From positions 1 through 64,000 of the forward strand of contig VFGU01000012.1 in assembly GCA_009392285.1 (NCBI GenBank): DNA of 64,000 nt, in the 5' to 3' direction. The translations under genes and the position numbers were made by a program. Shown here one piece after another: positions 1-11,625 of the stretch (position 1 is the first letter of the stretch; each line of letters begins with the position of its first letter). The notes beneath the pieces were generated by a model, which saw only the letters and a list, made by a program, of their open reading frames with translations, did not search any database and was not told the origin of the DNA. This DNA comes from SAR202 cluster bacterium. GTDB taxonomy: Bacteria > Chloroflexota > Dehalococcoidia > Lucifugimonadales > Lucifugimonadaceae.

Positions 1-2
1 GA

Positions 3-176
3 ATTGATTGGGGTAGCCAACAATTAAAAAATAGAAAAGTTCGTAATGACCTAAAGCCTCAAGATGGAATTCCTGAAGACACTATACTCTGGGCTCATTT
101 ACAATCTTTAAGTGGGGGGGCTTGGAATGGTTGTGTTTATGATTACGAACTAATAAAGAAAAATTCCTCAATTTAG
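3..176 (+). CDS. C-terminal fragment of an unidentified protein (truncated by window start)
   Basis: Frame 3 is open from the window edge (IDWGSQQLKNRKVRNDLKPQDGIPEDTILWAHLQSLSGGAWNGCVYDYELIKKNSSI*), stop TAG 174-176. Confidence 0.55.
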   Translation: MDWGSQQLKNRKVRNDLKPQDGIPEDTILWAHLQSLSGGAWNGCVYDYELIKKNSSI

Positions 177-253
177 TGGCGACCCCGAGCAGACTCGAAC
201 TGCCGATCTCCTCCTTGACAGGGAGGCGTGTTAAACCACTACACCACGGGGCC
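177..253 (-). tRNA. tRNA-Asp (GTC), CCA encoded
   Basis: Reverse complement GGCCCCGTGGTGTAGTGGTTTAACACGCCTCCCTGTCAAGGAGGAGATCGGCAGTTCGAGTCTGCTCGGGGTCGCCA folds as a cloverleaf; anticodon GTC, discriminator G73. Confidence 0.95.
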
Positions 254-306
254 GTTTTATAATAAAAGAAATATTAGCGTTCAAAGTAAGGTAAGGTCAA
301 GAAAAA

Positions 307-528
307 TTAAAACTTTGAAGCGACTCCATTGAATCCTACCTCATGGGTGCCATCAGAAAATATAGTTAATGGAGTCATTCGATTTCCTTTGCAAACTTTT
401 TCAACACTAGTCCAAAACTCAGGATCAACTAATAAATTGATATTTTGAAATTCTTCCCCAATATCATCTAGCTCATTTATCAACATTTTAGAGTATTCGC
501 ATTCTGGGTGAGTAAAAACTGTTATCAA
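307..528 (-). CDS. small glutaredoxin-like (monothiol CxxS) thioredoxin-fold protein
   Basis: 73 aa; N-terminal beta strand then CEYS, cis-Pro TP motif (RMTPLTIF), C-terminal GF region. Confidence 0.55.
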   Translation of the reverse strand: MITVFTHPECEYSKMLINELDDIGEEFQNINLLVDPEFWTSVEKVCKGNRMTPLTIFSDGTHEVGFNGVASKF

Positions 529-712
529 ACTACCTTCTTAACACAATTTCTTTAGAGTTACAGATCAATACTATATAGATATGATTTAAAAAATAATACA
601 AAAATAATTAACTTTTATTACTTTTTTTGATTCTTTTGTCCATATTTTTAAAAAAAGGTTGACAAATTGCCTATTATGTGGAAAATATTGTGGTTGCTTA
701 ATTTTCTTAAAT

Positions 713-730
713 TTCGGGGTTTTCCCTGAA
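713..730 (+). promoter_or_regulatory. hairpin 1 of rpoB leader
   Basis: TTCGGGG-TTTT-CCCTGAA, 7-bp stem with one G-U. Confidence 0.6.
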
Positions 731-786
731 CTTCAAAAAGGTAATTAAAAAAAGTTGCAAACACTTAAAATATAATAAATGTTTTT

Positions 787-813
787 AAACCTCGAATTAT
801 TTCGGGGTTTTTT
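787..813 (+). terminator. Rho-independent terminator-like hairpin in rpoB leader
   Basis: AAACCTCGAA-TTAT-TTCGGGGTTT 10-bp stem followed by a T run, 33 nt before rpoB ATG. Confidence 0.75.
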
Positions 814-845
814 GCGTTTAATTTGGTCAGAAAAGGAGAGCTGTA

Positions 846-3800
846 ATGGTTCTAAGCATTCCTAACAATAGCAATGAAAGTTCGCTAAAAAACTTTGGCA
901 TTATTGATGAATCAAATTTTGATGCACCTGACCTAGTTCATATCCAAAAAGAAAGTTATGACTGGCTACTTGATGAAGGTATAAGAGAACTATTTAAAGA
1001 GATATCACCTATTAATGACTCTAGTGGTGACAGGTTTGAGGTAAGATTTATAGATCACGAAATTAGAGAACCTATAAGATCAGAAGAAGAATGCAGGAAA
1101 GAAGAAATAACTTACTCTGCTCCGCTATATGTGACCGTTGAACTGAAGATAATTTCATCTGGTGAAGTAAAACAACAAGTGCTGTTCATGGGTGATATTC
1201 CAAAGATGACGAAATATGGAACTTTTATTATAAATGGCGCAGAAAGAGTTATAGTTTCTCAGCTGGTTAGGTCTCCAGGGGCATACTTTCAGTCAAATCC
1301 TGATCCTGCTTCAGGCCGAACTTTATGTGACGCAAAACTTATTCCATATCGTGGTGCTTGGATAGAAATAGAAACCTCTAACAGGAACTTGATTACGGTG
1401 AAAATTGATCGTAAAAGAAAATCTCCCGTTACAACATTTCTAAGATGTATTGGTATAGAAACAGACGAAGAGATCCTTAATATTTTTAAGGATGTTGATA
1501 ACTCTGAATATCAATTTATAAAAACTACCCTTGAAAGAGATAGTGCTGTAAAAACCAGAGATGAAGCATTAATTGAATTTTATAAAAGAATAAGGCCAGG
1601 TGAACCTCCAAACCTTAATAATGCAGACAAATTAGTAGAAGAACTTTTTTTTAATGAAAGAAAATATGACCTAGGCAGAGTAGGAAGGTACAAGTTAAAC
1701 AAAAAGTTAAATTCAAATGCACCTTTATCAGAAAAAATAATAACCAGAGATGATTTGGTTGCAACTATGAAACATCTAATAAGAATTAATAATAACGAAA
1801 TTTCAGCAGATGATATTGATCATCTCGGAAATAGAAGAGTTAGAGGAGTAGGAGAATTAATTCAAAATCAAATTAGAGTTGGCCTTCTTAGAATGGAAAG
1901 AGTAATTAAAGAAAGAATGACAACTCAAATGGACCCTGAGGTTACTACACCGGCTGCGCTAGTAAACATCAGGCCAATTGTTGCATCATTAAGGGAATTT
2001 TTTGGTGGCTCTCAGTTATCCCAATTTATGGATCAGACTAACCCTCTTTCTGAACTTACACACAAAAGAAGATTGTCTGCACTAGGGCCGGGAGGACTTT
2101 CAAGAGAAAGGGCAGGATTTGATGTAAGAGATGTACACCATAGTCATTACGGCAGAATCTGTCCCATTGAAACACCAGAAGGGCCAAACATTGGTTTGTT
2201 GGGGTCATTGGCTGTTTATGGAAAAACTAATAATTATGGCTTTATTGAAACTCCATACAGAAGAGTATTTAATTATATAAGTTCGAACGATGCCGACATA
2301 GTTTCAAGAACAGTTACAGAGGATGTTAAAAGCGGCAAAAAGATAGTAGTTAAAAAAGGGCAAATTGTAAAAAAAGAGGACTTTGAGAAAATAAAATCTC
2401 TTGAGCCTTTTAACATAAATGTTACTCCTTATATTACTTCCAAACCTCAAGATGTTGAGTTTATGTCTGCTGATGAAGAAGAGGATAAGGTGATTGGTCA
2501 ATCTACAACTCAAATTGATCAAAAAGGTCAAATTGTTTCTGATACGGTTGACGTAAGGGAAGGAGAAGACGTAAAAAAAATTAGTCCAGAAAATCTGAGT
2601 CATTTAGACGTGTCTCCTCTTCAAATAGTTAGTGTGTCAACATCCTTAATTCCATTCTTAGAACATGATGATGCGAATAGGGCTCTAATGGGGTCAAATA
2701 TGCAAAGGCAGGCAGTTCCTCTATTGTTACCTGAATCACCTCTGGTAGGAACTGGTATGGAGCAAAGAGTTGCTCAAGAAAGTGGCCAAGTAATTGTTTC
2801 TAACCACAATGGAATTGTTTATTCTTCCACAAGCACTGAAATCCAGATTATGGACGAAGAAGATGAAATTCATACTTATGATCTAAGAAGATTTGTGAGA
2901 TCTAATCAAGGTACATGCATTAACCATATTCCTATAGTTAGCAAAGGCCAAAAAATAAAAATAGGGCAACCTCTTGCTGATAGTTCTTCAACAGATGGCG
3001 GTGAATTGGCTTTAGGACAAAATTTGACGGTGGCATTTATGAGTTGGGGAGGATACAACTATGAAGATGCGATTATACTTAATCAAAATTTAGTTAAAGA
3101 TGATAAATTTACATCTGTTCATATTGAAAAATTTGAAGTTGAGGCTAGAGAAACCAAACTAGGCGACGAAGATATAACTAGAGACATACCTAATGTTGGA
3201 GAAGACACTCTTTTGAATTTAGACGAGGATGGAATAATTCAAGTAGGAGCGAGTGTAAAACCAGGTGACATTCTAGTAGGAAAAATAACACCAAAGGGTG
3301 AAACAGAGTTAACATCCGAAGAAAAACTATTAAGGGCTATTTTTGGAGAAAAGGCTAGAGATGTTAAAGACTCTTCTCTGAGAGTTCCTCATGGCCAATA
3401 TGGAAAAGTAATTAATGTAAGAAGAATTTCTAGAAAAGACCTAAAACCAAGGAGAAAGGGTGGAATTACCCTGTCTGCTGGAGTTCAAGACCTTGTTAGA
3501 GTATGGATAGCCGAAAAAAGGAAAGTCACTGAAGGCGATAAATTAGCTGGAAGGCATGGTAATAAAGGAGTGATTTCAAAAATACTTCCTCAAGAAGATA
3601 TGCCTTGTTTGCCTGACGGTACACCCGTAGACATAATTCTTAACCCAATTGGCGTACCCTCAAGAATGAACTTAGGACAGATACTAGAAACTCATTTAGG
3701 AAGGGCTGCTGACCTTCTAGGGTTTAAAGCAAGAACTCCTGTATTCTCAGGAGCAGACGCTGTAACCGTAGAAGATATGCTAGCAAGAGCATGGTTTGTA

Positions 3801-4730
3801 TCTGAATCTAACGCTTTTAATAAAGTTGATTTAGACGATGAATCAATTAATTGGGATAAAGTCAATGAATGGATAAAAGATAGCGGGTTCAAAGCAGATA
3901 AGGTTTTTTCTGACAGCGCGTCTAACAAAGGTTATGCATCCAAGGCATGTTTATCTATTTGGTTAAAAAATGAAGCAGGAGTGGATATAAGCAATATAAA
4001 GGATTCAGAACTTATGCAATGTGCACTGGATGTTCAAATTAACCAAGGTCTATCCGCACCATTGTTTGGTAAAACAGTGCTTAGAGATGGAAAAACTGGA
4101 GAATACTTTGATCAGCCAGTTACTGTCGGAAATATGTATATCTTAAAACTTATACACCTTGTTGAAGACAAAATTCACGCAAGGTCGACAGGCCCGTACT
4201 CTTTAATAACTCAACAGCCATTAGGGGGCAAGGCGCAATTTGGTGGTCAAAGATTTGGGGAGATGGAAGTTTGGGCTTTGGAGGCTTATAGCGCTGCCCA
4301 CACCTTGCAAGAGATGTTAACTGTAAAGTCTGATGATGTTATTGGGAGAGTTAAAACGTATGAAGCAATTGTTAAGGGAGAGCCTGTTACACAACCGGGG
4401 ATACCAGAATCATTTCAGGTTCTTCTCAAAGAACTTCAAGGGCTTGGGCTCTCAATTGAACTAATCTCTGAAAACTCTGTTAGTGGTAATTTAGGTCAAG
4501 AAGACAAAGATACTATTGGCGATAATTTTGAAAGTTATGAACTTCCAGATGAATTAACAACAGACATCGCTTTTCCTGAGCCTGCAGAAGATACGCTTGA
4601 AGATCTTACAAAACAACTTATTGATGGCCAAGACAATAGCGGTCAAGAAATCTCAGAAGAATCTTTAGAAAGTTTGATGGATGCTGTTGCAGAAGAAGAA
4701 GTGGATGATTCAGAGAAGGAGGAAGAATAA
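846..4730 (+). CDS. rpoB: DNA-directed RNA polymerase subunit beta
   Basis: 1294 aa, characteristic RpoB sequence ([42 protein letters not shown]); SD AGGAGAG upstream; acidic C-terminal tail. Confidence 0.99.
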   Translation: MVLSIPNNSNESSLKNFGIIDESNFDAPDLVHIQKESYDWLLDEGIRELFKEISPINDSSGDRFEVRFIDHEIREPIRSEEECRKEEITYSAPLYVTVELKIISSGEVKQQVLFMGDIPKMTKYGTFIINGAERVIVSQLVRSPGAYFQSNPDPASGRTLCDAKLIPYRGAWIEIETSNRNLITVKIDRKRKSPVTTFLRCIGIETDEEILNIFKDVDNSEYQFIKTTLERDSAVKTRDEALIEFYKRIRPGEPPNLNNADKLVEELFFNERKYDLGRVGRYKLNKKLNSNAPLSEKIITRDDLVATMKHLIRINNNEISADDIDHLGNRRVRGVGELIQNQIRVGLLRMERVIKERMTTQMDPEVTTPAALVNIRPIVASLREFFGGSQLSQFMDQTNPLSELTHKRRLSALGPGGLSRERAGFDVRDVHHSHYGRICPIETPEGPNIGLLGSLAVYGKTNNYGFIETPYRRVFNYISSNDADIVSRTVTEDVKSGKKIVVKKGQIVKKEDFEKIKSLEPFNINVTPYITSKPQDVEFMSADEEEDKVIGQSTTQIDQKGQIVSDTVDVREGEDVKKISPENLSHLDVSPLQIVSVSTSLIPFLEHDDANRALMGSNMQRQAVPLLLPESPLVGTGMEQRVAQESGQVIVSNHNGIVYSSTSTEIQIMDEEDEIHTYDLRRFVRSNQGTCINHIPIVSKGQKIKIGQPLADSSSTDGGELALGQNLTVAFMSWGGYNYEDAIILNQNLVKDDKFTSVHIEKFEVEARETKLGDEDITRDIPNVGEDTLLNLDEDGIIQVGASVKPGDILVGKITPKGETELTSEEKLLRAIFGEKARDVKDSSLRVPHGQYGKVINVRRISRKDLKPRRKGGITLSAGVQDLVRVWIAEKRKVTEGDKLAGRHGNKGVISKILPQEDMPCLPDGTPVDIILNPIGVPSRMNLGQILETHLGRAADLLGFKARTPVFSGADAVTVEDMLARAWFVSESNAFNKVDLDDESINWDKVNEWIKDSGFKADKVFSDSASNKGYASKACLSIWLKNEAGVDISNIKDSELMQCALDVQINQGLSAPLFGKTVLRDGKTGEYFDQPVTVGNMYILKLIHLVEDKIHARSTGPYSLITQQPLGGKAQFGGQRFGEMEVWALEAYSAAHTLQEMLTVKSDDVIGRVKTYEAIVKGEPVTQPGIPESFQVLLKELQGLGLSIELISENSVSGNLGQEDKDTIGDNFESYELPDELTTDIAFPEPAEDTLEDLTKQLIDGQDNSGQEISEESLESLMDAVAEEEVDDSEKEEE

Positions 4731-7700
4731 TGACAACAAGTGGAACTGAATTTGACGCAATAAGAATATCTTTAGCATCTCCTGACCAGATAAAAGCATG
4801 GTCATATGGTGAGGTGACCAAACCAGAAACAATTAATTACAGGACATTAAGACCTGAAAAAGATGGTCTATTTTGTGAAAGGATTTTTGGACCCATAAAA
4901 GACTGGGACTGTGGTTGTGGAAAATACAAGAATATTAGATATAAAGGTGTGATATGTGATAGATGCGGAGTTGAGGTGACAAGGGCTAAAGTTAGGCGAG
5001 AAAGAATGGGTCACATATCATTAGCTGCACCAGTTGCTCACATATGGTTTTCAAAAGGAACACCTTCAAGGCTAGGGGTGTTGCTGGACATATCACCAAG
5101 AAATCTAGAAAGAATATTGTACTTTTCTCAGTACATCATTACTTCAATTGATGAAGATACAAGATCAGAGGCTCGCCAAAATTTTGGAGATGACCTAGCT
5201 AAACTTCAAAAAGCACAAAATAATAAGTCTAAAGAACTTGCTCCAGAAGAATTAGAAAGTGCAATAGATAAACTTAATACAATAATCCAAGATCTAGATG
5301 ACCTGAAAGAGGGCGACCTTCTCAATGAGTTGCTTTACAGAGATTATAAGGATAAATATGGTCCTGTTTTTAATGCGGAAATGGGTGCGGATGCAATTTT
5401 AAAATTACTACAAAAAATTGATCTTGAAAAAATTAGTAATGACCTAAAAGAAGAGATAGGGATAACGTCTGGCCAAAAAAGAAAAAAATCATTGAAGAGA
5501 TTAAGAATAGTAGAAGCTTTTAGAAAAAGTGGAAACAAACCTGAGTGGATGATACTTAATGTTCTGCCCGTTTTGCCGCCTGATTTGCACCCAATGGTTC
5601 AACTCGATGGAGGAAGGTTTGCCACTAGCGATTTAAATGATCTTTATAGAAGAGTAATAAATAGAAATAATAGGCTTAAACATCTACTTGACTTGGAGGC
5701 TCCAGAAATTATTGTAAGAAATGAAAAGAGAATGCTCCAAGAAGCAGTAGACGCTCTTATAGATAATGGGAGAAGGGGAAGAGCCATACAAGGCAGTCAT
5801 AATCATGTCTTAAAATCGTTGACCGATTTGTTGAGAGGAAAGCAAGGAAGATTTAGACAAAACCTACTTGGAAAAAGAGTGGATTATAGCGGAAGATCTG
5901 TGATTGTTGTTGGACCAAATTTAAAACTAAACGAATGTGGCCTTCCTAGGAAAATGGCACTTGAACTATTTAAGCCATTAGTTATGAATGCGCTTGTAAT
6001 CCAGGGGTACGCTCACAACATAAAAAGTGCTAAGAGAAAGGCTGAGTCAGGAGATGATGAGGTTTGGGATATACTTCAAGAGGTAATAAAAGACCATCCT
6101 GTTCTTTTAAACAGAGCCCCAACTTTGCATAGGCTTGGAATACAAGCCTTTCAGCCGGTATTAGTAGAAGGAAGCGCAATAAGGTTGCACCCTCTCGTTT
6201 GTCCAGCTTTTAATGCTGACTTTGACGGAGATCAGATGGCCGTTCATGTGCCTCTTTCAGAAGAATCTATTCAAGAATGCAGAAGTTTGATGATGAGTTC
6301 TGAAAATATGCTAAGTCCAGGATCTGGAACACCAATAGTAGCGCCTACTTTAGACCTAGTTCTTGGAAATTATTATTTAACCGAATTAGAAGAATCCGAA
6401 GAAAAGGAGCCTAAAAAATACAATTCTATTGAGGATGTTATTTTCTCATATAACGTAGGAATGACCCCTTTGAGAGAAAAAATTGAAGTTCTTGAGTTAA
6501 GTCAAAATAATGAACCCTTTTATACTACTGCGGGGAGAATTATTTTCAACGAGATACTTCCAGATTCGTTTGAATTTATAAATGAAACTATCAATAAAAA
6601 GCTACTGCAAGAAATAGTTGTAAGGTGCCATGAAAATGAAAATAATAAGGTAACCAGCGATTTGCTAGACGGGTTAAAAAACCTAGGATTTAAATATTCC
6701 ACTAAATCTGGAACTACTATAGCGATAAAAGATATGGTTGTGCCTAAAGTTAAAAGTTCTTTGCTAAAAAATGCGGATAGTAAAATCTCAAAACTTGATG
6801 AACTTTATACTCACGGATTAATAAATGACGAAAACGAGAGATACCAAAAAACTGTTGACGTTTGGACGGAAACCAATGAAAAGTTAACTCAAGCTGTTAA
6901 AGAAACTCTACCTTATTTTGGTGGTGTTTATGCAATGTCTGAGTCAGGTGCAAAAGGTAATATTGAGCAAATAAGACAAATGGCCGGTATGAGAGGTCTT
7001 ATGTCAGACCCGAAAGGGAGAATTATTGAATTGCCTATAAGATCGAGTTTTGTTGAAGGTCTATCAGTGCTGGAATATTTTATTTCTACTCATGGAGCAA
7101 GAAAAGGTTTGGCTGATACTGCACTAAGAACAGCCGACTCAGGATATTTAACAAGAAGGTTGGCAGACGTGGCTCAAGATCTCATAATTTCATCGGTAGA
7201 TGATAAAACTGATGAAGGAATTTTAGTTAGAGATTCTGAAGAAAATAGCATCCAAGCTAGAATATCTGAAAGGATAGTTGGGAGATATCCATTTGAAGAC
7301 ATTAAAGATCCCAAGACAAATGAAGTTATCGCTGATTCTAACACTTTAATTACTGTAGAACTGGCTAATAAAATTCAGGATAGCGGGGTTAAGGAAGCAT
7401 TAGTTTATTCTCCTCTAGGGTGTAAATCAAAATATGGAATTTCACAAAAGAGTTATGGAGTTTCTATGGCATCTGGTCGCCCAGTTTTATTAGGTGAGGC
7501 AGTTGGAATTATTGCTGCCCAATCAATTGGAGAGCCAGGAACACAGTTAACTATGAGAACCTTTCATACTGGAGGGGTTGCTGGTCTTGATATTACTAGC
7601 GGATTACCGAGAGTTGTTGAGTTATTTGAAGCTAGAACCCCTAAAGGTGTTTCAATTCTTTCTGAAATAGATGGCAAAACTGAACTAACGGTAGGGTCAC

Positions 7701-8608
7701 AAGGAAGAACTATTAAGGTTAGCAATAAGATCCAGAAAGAGTTCGAGTATAAACTTCCTACAAAATCGAAATCCAAGATCAAGTCAGGTGACTGGGTAGA
7801 AGTAGGAGATATATTATCAACAGATGATTCAATAGTTTCTGAAACCCCCGGCTTGGCAAAAGTGATGAAAAGTTCTATAAAAATAAGTTGGGAAGAAAGC
7901 GATGAAAGAGAATACCTAATTCCGGCAGCATCACAAATTTTAGTTAGAGATGGCGAGGAAGTAAGTGCAGGACAAGCATTAACTGCTGGCCCAAAAAGTC
8001 CTCATGACATCCTGAGAATAATGGGTCAACAAGAATGTCAAAGATACTTGATAGATGAGGTTCAAGCGGTTTACAGATCCCAAGGTGTTTCCATTCACGA
8101 TAAACATATAGAGTTAATAGTGAGACAAATGTTGAGAAAAGTTAAGATAGAAACAACTGGTGATAGTGCAGAATTTCTACCCAATGAGTTGGAGGACAGA
8201 ATAAAGTTTGAAGAAGTTGTCGAACAAATGAAATCTGAAGGCAAAACTCCTCCTACCGCTAGCAAGGTACTGCTTGGGGTTACTAGATCTTCTTTAAAAA
8301 CAGACAGTTTCTTAGCCGCTGCTTCATTCCAAGAAACAGCAAGAGTATTAACAGAGGCTGCTGTTGGAGGCTCTGTAGATAACTTAAGAGGCCTTAAAGA
8401 AAATGTAATTATTGGAAGGTTAATCCCAGCTAGGCTTGATAAGTCTGAAGAGGGTTACGATAAATTAGGATTCAAGAATCTTTCTAAGAATATTTTTGCT
8501 AACAACGAAGAAATGAATGTTGATTCAGATGATTCAGAAACATCTTCTGAAGACTCTGAAGGCGCTACAGTTGATATCAGTGAAAATTCAGAGGACAATA
8601 GAGAATAA
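4730..8608 (+). CDS. rpoC: DNA-directed RNA polymerase subunit beta'
   Basis: 1292 aa; Zn-finger [24 protein letters not shown] and active site [16 protein letters not shown]; start overlaps rpoB stop (TAATG). Confidence 0.99.
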   Translation: MTTSGTEFDAIRISLASPDQIKAWSYGEVTKPETINYRTLRPEKDGLFCERIFGPIKDWDCGCGKYKNIRYKGVICDRCGVEVTRAKVRRERMGHISLAAPVAHIWFSKGTPSRLGVLLDISPRNLERILYFSQYIITSIDEDTRSEARQNFGDDLAKLQKAQNNKSKELAPEELESAIDKLNTIIQDLDDLKEGDLLNELLYRDYKDKYGPVFNAEMGADAILKLLQKIDLEKISNDLKEEIGITSGQKRKKSLKRLRIVEAFRKSGNKPEWMILNVLPVLPPDLHPMVQLDGGRFATSDLNDLYRRVINRNNRLKHLLDLEAPEIIVRNEKRMLQEAVDALIDNGRRGRAIQGSHNHVLKSLTDLLRGKQGRFRQNLLGKRVDYSGRSVIVVGPNLKLNECGLPRKMALELFKPLVMNALVIQGYAHNIKSAKRKAESGDDEVWDILQEVIKDHPVLLNRAPTLHRLGIQAFQPVLVEGSAIRLHPLVCPAFNADFDGDQMAVHVPLSEESIQECRSLMMSSENMLSPGSGTPIVAPTLDLVLGNYYLTELEESEEKEPKKYNSIEDVIFSYNVGMTPLREKIEVLELSQNNEPFYTTAGRIIFNEILPDSFEFINETINKKLLQEIVVRCHENENNKVTSDLLDGLKNLGFKYSTKSGTTIAIKDMVVPKVKSSLLKNADSKISKLDELYTHGLINDENERYQKTVDVWTETNEKLTQAVKETLPYFGGVYAMSESGAKGNIEQIRQMAGMRGLMSDPKGRIIELPIRSSFVEGLSVLEYFISTHGARKGLADTALRTADSGYLTRRLADVAQDLIISSVDDKTDEGILVRDSEENSIQARISERIVGRYPFEDIKDPKTNEVIADSNTLITVELANKIQDSGVKEALVYSPLGCKSKYGISQKSYGVSMASGRPVLLGEAVGIIAAQSIGEPGTQLTMRTFHTGGVAGLDITSGLPRVVELFEARTPKGVSILSEIDGKTELTVGSQGRTIKVSNKIQKEFEYKLPTKSKSKIKSGDWVEVGDILSTDDSIVSETPGLAKVMKSSIKISWEESDEREYLIPAASQILVRDGEEVSAGQALTAGPKSPHDILRIMGQQECQRYLIDEVQAVYRSQGVSIHDKHIELIVRQMLRKVKIETTGDSAEFLPNELEDRIKFEEVVEQMKSEGKTPPTASKVLLGVTRSSLKTDSFLAAASFQETARVLTEAAVGGSVDNLRGLKENVIIGRLIPARLDKSEEGYDKLGFKNLSKNIFANNEEMNVDSDDSETSSEDSEGATVDISENSEDNRE

Positions 8609-8627
8609 TAACCCTTATTAATAATAA

Positions 8628-8704
8628 GGGCGATTAGCTCAGTTGGTTAGAGTGCAGCGTTGACATCGCTGAGGTCGTAGGTTCGAATCCTTCATCGCCC
8701 ACCA
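8628..8704 (+). tRNA. tRNA-Val (GAC), CCA encoded
   Basis: GGGCGATTAGCTCAGTTGGTTAGAGTGCAGCGTTGACATCGCTGAGGTCGTAGGTTCGAATCCTTCATCGCCCACCA; anticodon GAC; one U-U mismatch in T stem. Confidence 0.93.
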
Positions 8705-8710
8705 TAATAT

Positions 8711-10486
8711 ATGCGTATACATAACGAAGATACAATAGAAGATATCAGATACAAAATAAGGCACTCGGCTGCACACATAATGGCAGAAGCTGTAATTAAT
8801 TTATTTCCAGGAACAAAAATTGGAATGGGGCCTCCTACTGAAAATGGGTTCTACTATGACTTCGATTGTCCTAAAGCACTTTCACAGGAAGATTTAAAAA
8901 TTATTGAGAAAGAAATGAGAAAGATAATTAAGTTAAAAACAAAATTTTCTGGAATAGTTGTATCTAGAAAAGAAGCGATAAAAAGATTTGAAGGTCAAGA
9001 TTATAAAATAGAAATAATTAATGGAATCCCTGAAGATGAAAAGATTAGTATTTGGAGCCACGAAAGCTGGGAAGATATTTGCAGAGGAGGGCATGTAGAA
9101 AGCACGAAAGATATTCCTGCATTTAAACTTTTAGATGTTGCTGGAGCATATTGGAAAGGGGATGAAAAAAACCCTATGCTTCAAAGAGTATATGGAACAG
9201 CATGGGAGTCAAAAGATGCTCTGAAAGAATATCTTAATAAATTAGAACTTGCTGCTAAAAGGGATCACAGAAAATTAGGTGTATCGCTAGACTTATTCCA
9301 TTTTGATCAGTTTGCTCCAGCAATGCCATTCTTTTTGCCAAAGGGAGCATTCCTTCTTAATAAATTAATAGACTATATGAGAGATAAGTATGAAATTCAT
9401 GGATACCAAGAAGTTGTAACTCCACAAATTTTTAGTTCAAAACTTTGGGATATGTCTGGCCACTCAGAACATTTCAAGGAAAATATGTTTTTTACAGAAA
9501 GTGAAAATAATAATATGGGAATTAAGCCCATGAACTGCCCATCTCACTACCTTTTATTTAGGTCTCAACTACATTCTTATAGAGACCTTCCTATAAGGTA
9601 TGCGGACTTTGGAAGACTTCATAGAAATGAAAGGTCGGGTGTTTCTCATGGACTAACAAGAGTTAAATCCTTTTCACAAGATGATTCTCATATTTTTTGT
9701 AGTTTTAATCAAATAGAAGAAGAGGTCTCATCTTTTCTAAAATTTTTAGAAGAAGTATATGCTGATTTTGGATTCGAAAATCCTACATATAACTTATCTC
9801 TTAGGCCAAAAAATAGGTCGGGTTCTGATGAAATTTGGGACAAATCAGAAAAAATAATGAATGATATTTTAAGTTCTTCGGGTATGAACTACTCAATTCA
9901 ACAAGGAGAAGGGGCATTCTATGGCCCAAAAATTGATGTAACTATTCCAGATGCTTTGGATAGAGAATGGCAGCTTGGCACTGTCCAATTAGATTTTTTT
10001 GCGGCAAGTAAATTTGGGCTAAATTATATTGCAGATGATGGATCAAAAGAGGAACCAGTAGTTATCCATAGAGCCATTTTTGGCTCTCTTGAAAGATTTT
10101 TAGGGGTACTAATTGAGCACTATGGTGGACAATTTCCTTTTTGGCTTAGCCCTGATCAATTTTCAATAATTCCTATCTCTGAAAACCATTTTAAATATAG
10201 CCTAAATTTACAATCAAAACTAAACGAATTAAAAATGAGAGGCAAGACTGACATATCCAATGACAGGTTTAATAACAAGATTAGAAAAGCCCAGATTAAC
10301 AAAACGCCCTTAATGATAATAATTGGCGACAAGGAGATTGAGTCTAATAATTTCACAGTAAGGCTTAGGGATGGCTCAAATATAACTGAACTAGAGCTGC
10401 AAAACTTTAAAATTTTATCTGAATGTACAGACAAAATAAACGATGATCAGGACCTCTCAAAATTATTAAAATATGGTAAAGTTTAA
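8711..10486 (+). CDS. thrS: threonyl-tRNA synthetase lacking the N-terminal TGS domain
   Basis: Starts almost directly at the editing domain (HSAAHIMAEAV); class II core (NERSGVSHGLTRVKSFSQDDSHIF; HRAIFGSLERFLGVLIEHYGGQFPFWL). Confidence 0.97.
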   Translation: MRIHNEDTIEDIRYKIRHSAAHIMAEAVINLFPGTKIGMGPPTENGFYYDFDCPKALSQEDLKIIEKEMRKIIKLKTKFSGIVVSRKEAIKRFEGQDYKIEIINGIPEDEKISIWSHESWEDICRGGHVESTKDIPAFKLLDVAGAYWKGDEKNPMLQRVYGTAWESKDALKEYLNKLELAAKRDHRKLGVSLDLFHFDQFAPAMPFFLPKGAFLLNKLIDYMRDKYEIHGYQEVVTPQIFSSKLWDMSGHSEHFKENMFFTESENNNMGIKPMNCPSHYLLFRSQLHSYRDLPIRYADFGRLHRNERSGVSHGLTRVKSFSQDDSHIFCSFNQIEEEVSSFLKFLEEVYADFGFENPTYNLSLRPKNRSGSDEIWDKSEKIMNDILSSSGMNYSIQQGEGAFYGPKIDVTIPDALDREWQLGTVQLDFFAASKFGLNYIADDGSKEEPVVIHRAIFGSLERFLGVLIEHYGGQFPFWLSPDQFSIIPISENHFKYSLNLQSKLNELKMRGKTDISNDRFNNKIRKAQINKTPLMIIIGDKEIESNNFTVRLRDGSNITELELQNFKILSECTDKINDDQDLSKLLKYGKV

Positions 10487-10488
10487 AT

Positions 10489-11625
10489 ATGGCTGAGGAT
10501 TCAATAAAAATACATAGGGGTCTCGTAGGAGTTTATTTCGACAGAACAAAAACTACGTTTATAAATGGAAAAGAGGGAATTTTAGAATACTGTGGCTACA
10601 GTATTCATGACTTAGCGGAAAATTCTACTTTTGAAGAAACTTCATATTTATTGCTCAATGGTAAACTTCCAAATCAGTCAGAACTCGAGCAATTTAACAA
10701 TAATTTAGTTGATGCTAGGCCTATTCCTTCTGAAATTTTGGACATAATAAGATCAATAAAAGATGCTCACCCAATGGATGTCTTAAGGACTGCTGTTTCT
10801 GCTTTATCTGCATTTGATGATGATACAGAGGATAAGAGTTATGAAGCAACCATGAGAAAGGGTATAAGATTAACTTCTCAAGTGCCTACAATAGTTATGG
10901 CGCACAATGCTATCAGGAATAACAAGGAGCCAATTGAGCCAAGCAAAACACTTTCACATGCTGCTAATTTCCTTTATATGCTAAACGGAGAAACGCCTTC
11001 TGAAAGTGCTTCGAAATTAATGGATAAAGACTTTATTGTGCATGCAGATCATGGTTCTAATGCATCAGCTTTTGCTGCAAGAGTAAGTGCAGGAACACAA
11101 GCAGACCTGCACAGCGCAGTAACTGCTGGAATTGCTGTTTTATCAGGACCTTCTCATGGTGGAGCAGCTGAAAATGTAATGAAAATGGTTAAAGAAGTTG
11201 GGTCAGCCGACAAGGCAAAAGATTATGTAACTAATCTCTTAAGAAATAAAGAAAGGGTGATGGGGTTTGGTCATAGAGTTTATAAATCTCAAGACCCTAG
11301 AGCTGGTCACTTGAGAGAAGGAGTAGAGCAACTTAGCCACGAAAAAGGTGAGCCTGAATGGTATGAAATACTGGTGGCAGTTATGGATGCTATGAAACCC
11401 TACCAAAGAAGAGGAATTAACGTTAACGTAGACTTTTTTGCGGGTGTAATTTATCACCTTCTTGGGATACCTACTGATTTATTTGTACCTATTTTTGCAG
11501 TCGGTCGTATACCAGGGTGGACTATTCAAGTTTTAGAGCAATATGAGCACAATATATTAATAAGACCTTTGCTAGAATATACAGGTGAGCATCAACAGAA
11601 ATATATCCCAATCGAAGAAAGATAA
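10489..11625 (+). CDS. gltA: citrate synthase
   Basis: 378 aa; GPSHGGAAENVMKM and GFGHRVYKSQDPRAGHLRE motifs. Confidence 0.95.
   Translation: MAEDSIKIHRGLVGVYFDRTKTTFINGKEGILEYCGYSIHDLAENSTFEETSYLLLNGKLPNQSELEQFNNNLVDARPIPSEILDIIRSIKDAHPMDVLRTAVSALSAFDDDTEDKSYEATMRKGIRLTSQVPTIVMAHNAIRNNKEPIEPSKTLSHAANFLYMLNGETPSESASKLMDKDFIVHADHGSNASAFAARVSAGTQADLHSAVTAGIAVLSGPSHGGAAENVMKMVKEVGSADKAKDYVTNLLRNKERVMGFGHRVYKSQDPRAGHLREGVEQLSHEKGEPEWYEILVAVMDAMKPYQRRGINVNVDFFAGVIYHLLGIPTDLFVPIFAVGRIPGWTIQVLEQYEHNILIRPLLEYTGEHQQKYIPIEER

Noticed and set aside
2304-2603. 99-aa antisense ORF in rpoB (and similar antisense ORFs in rpoC, groEL, lpd, uvrA, gyrB)
   Set aside because: All lie opposite strongly conserved coding regions without own motifs or SD evidence.
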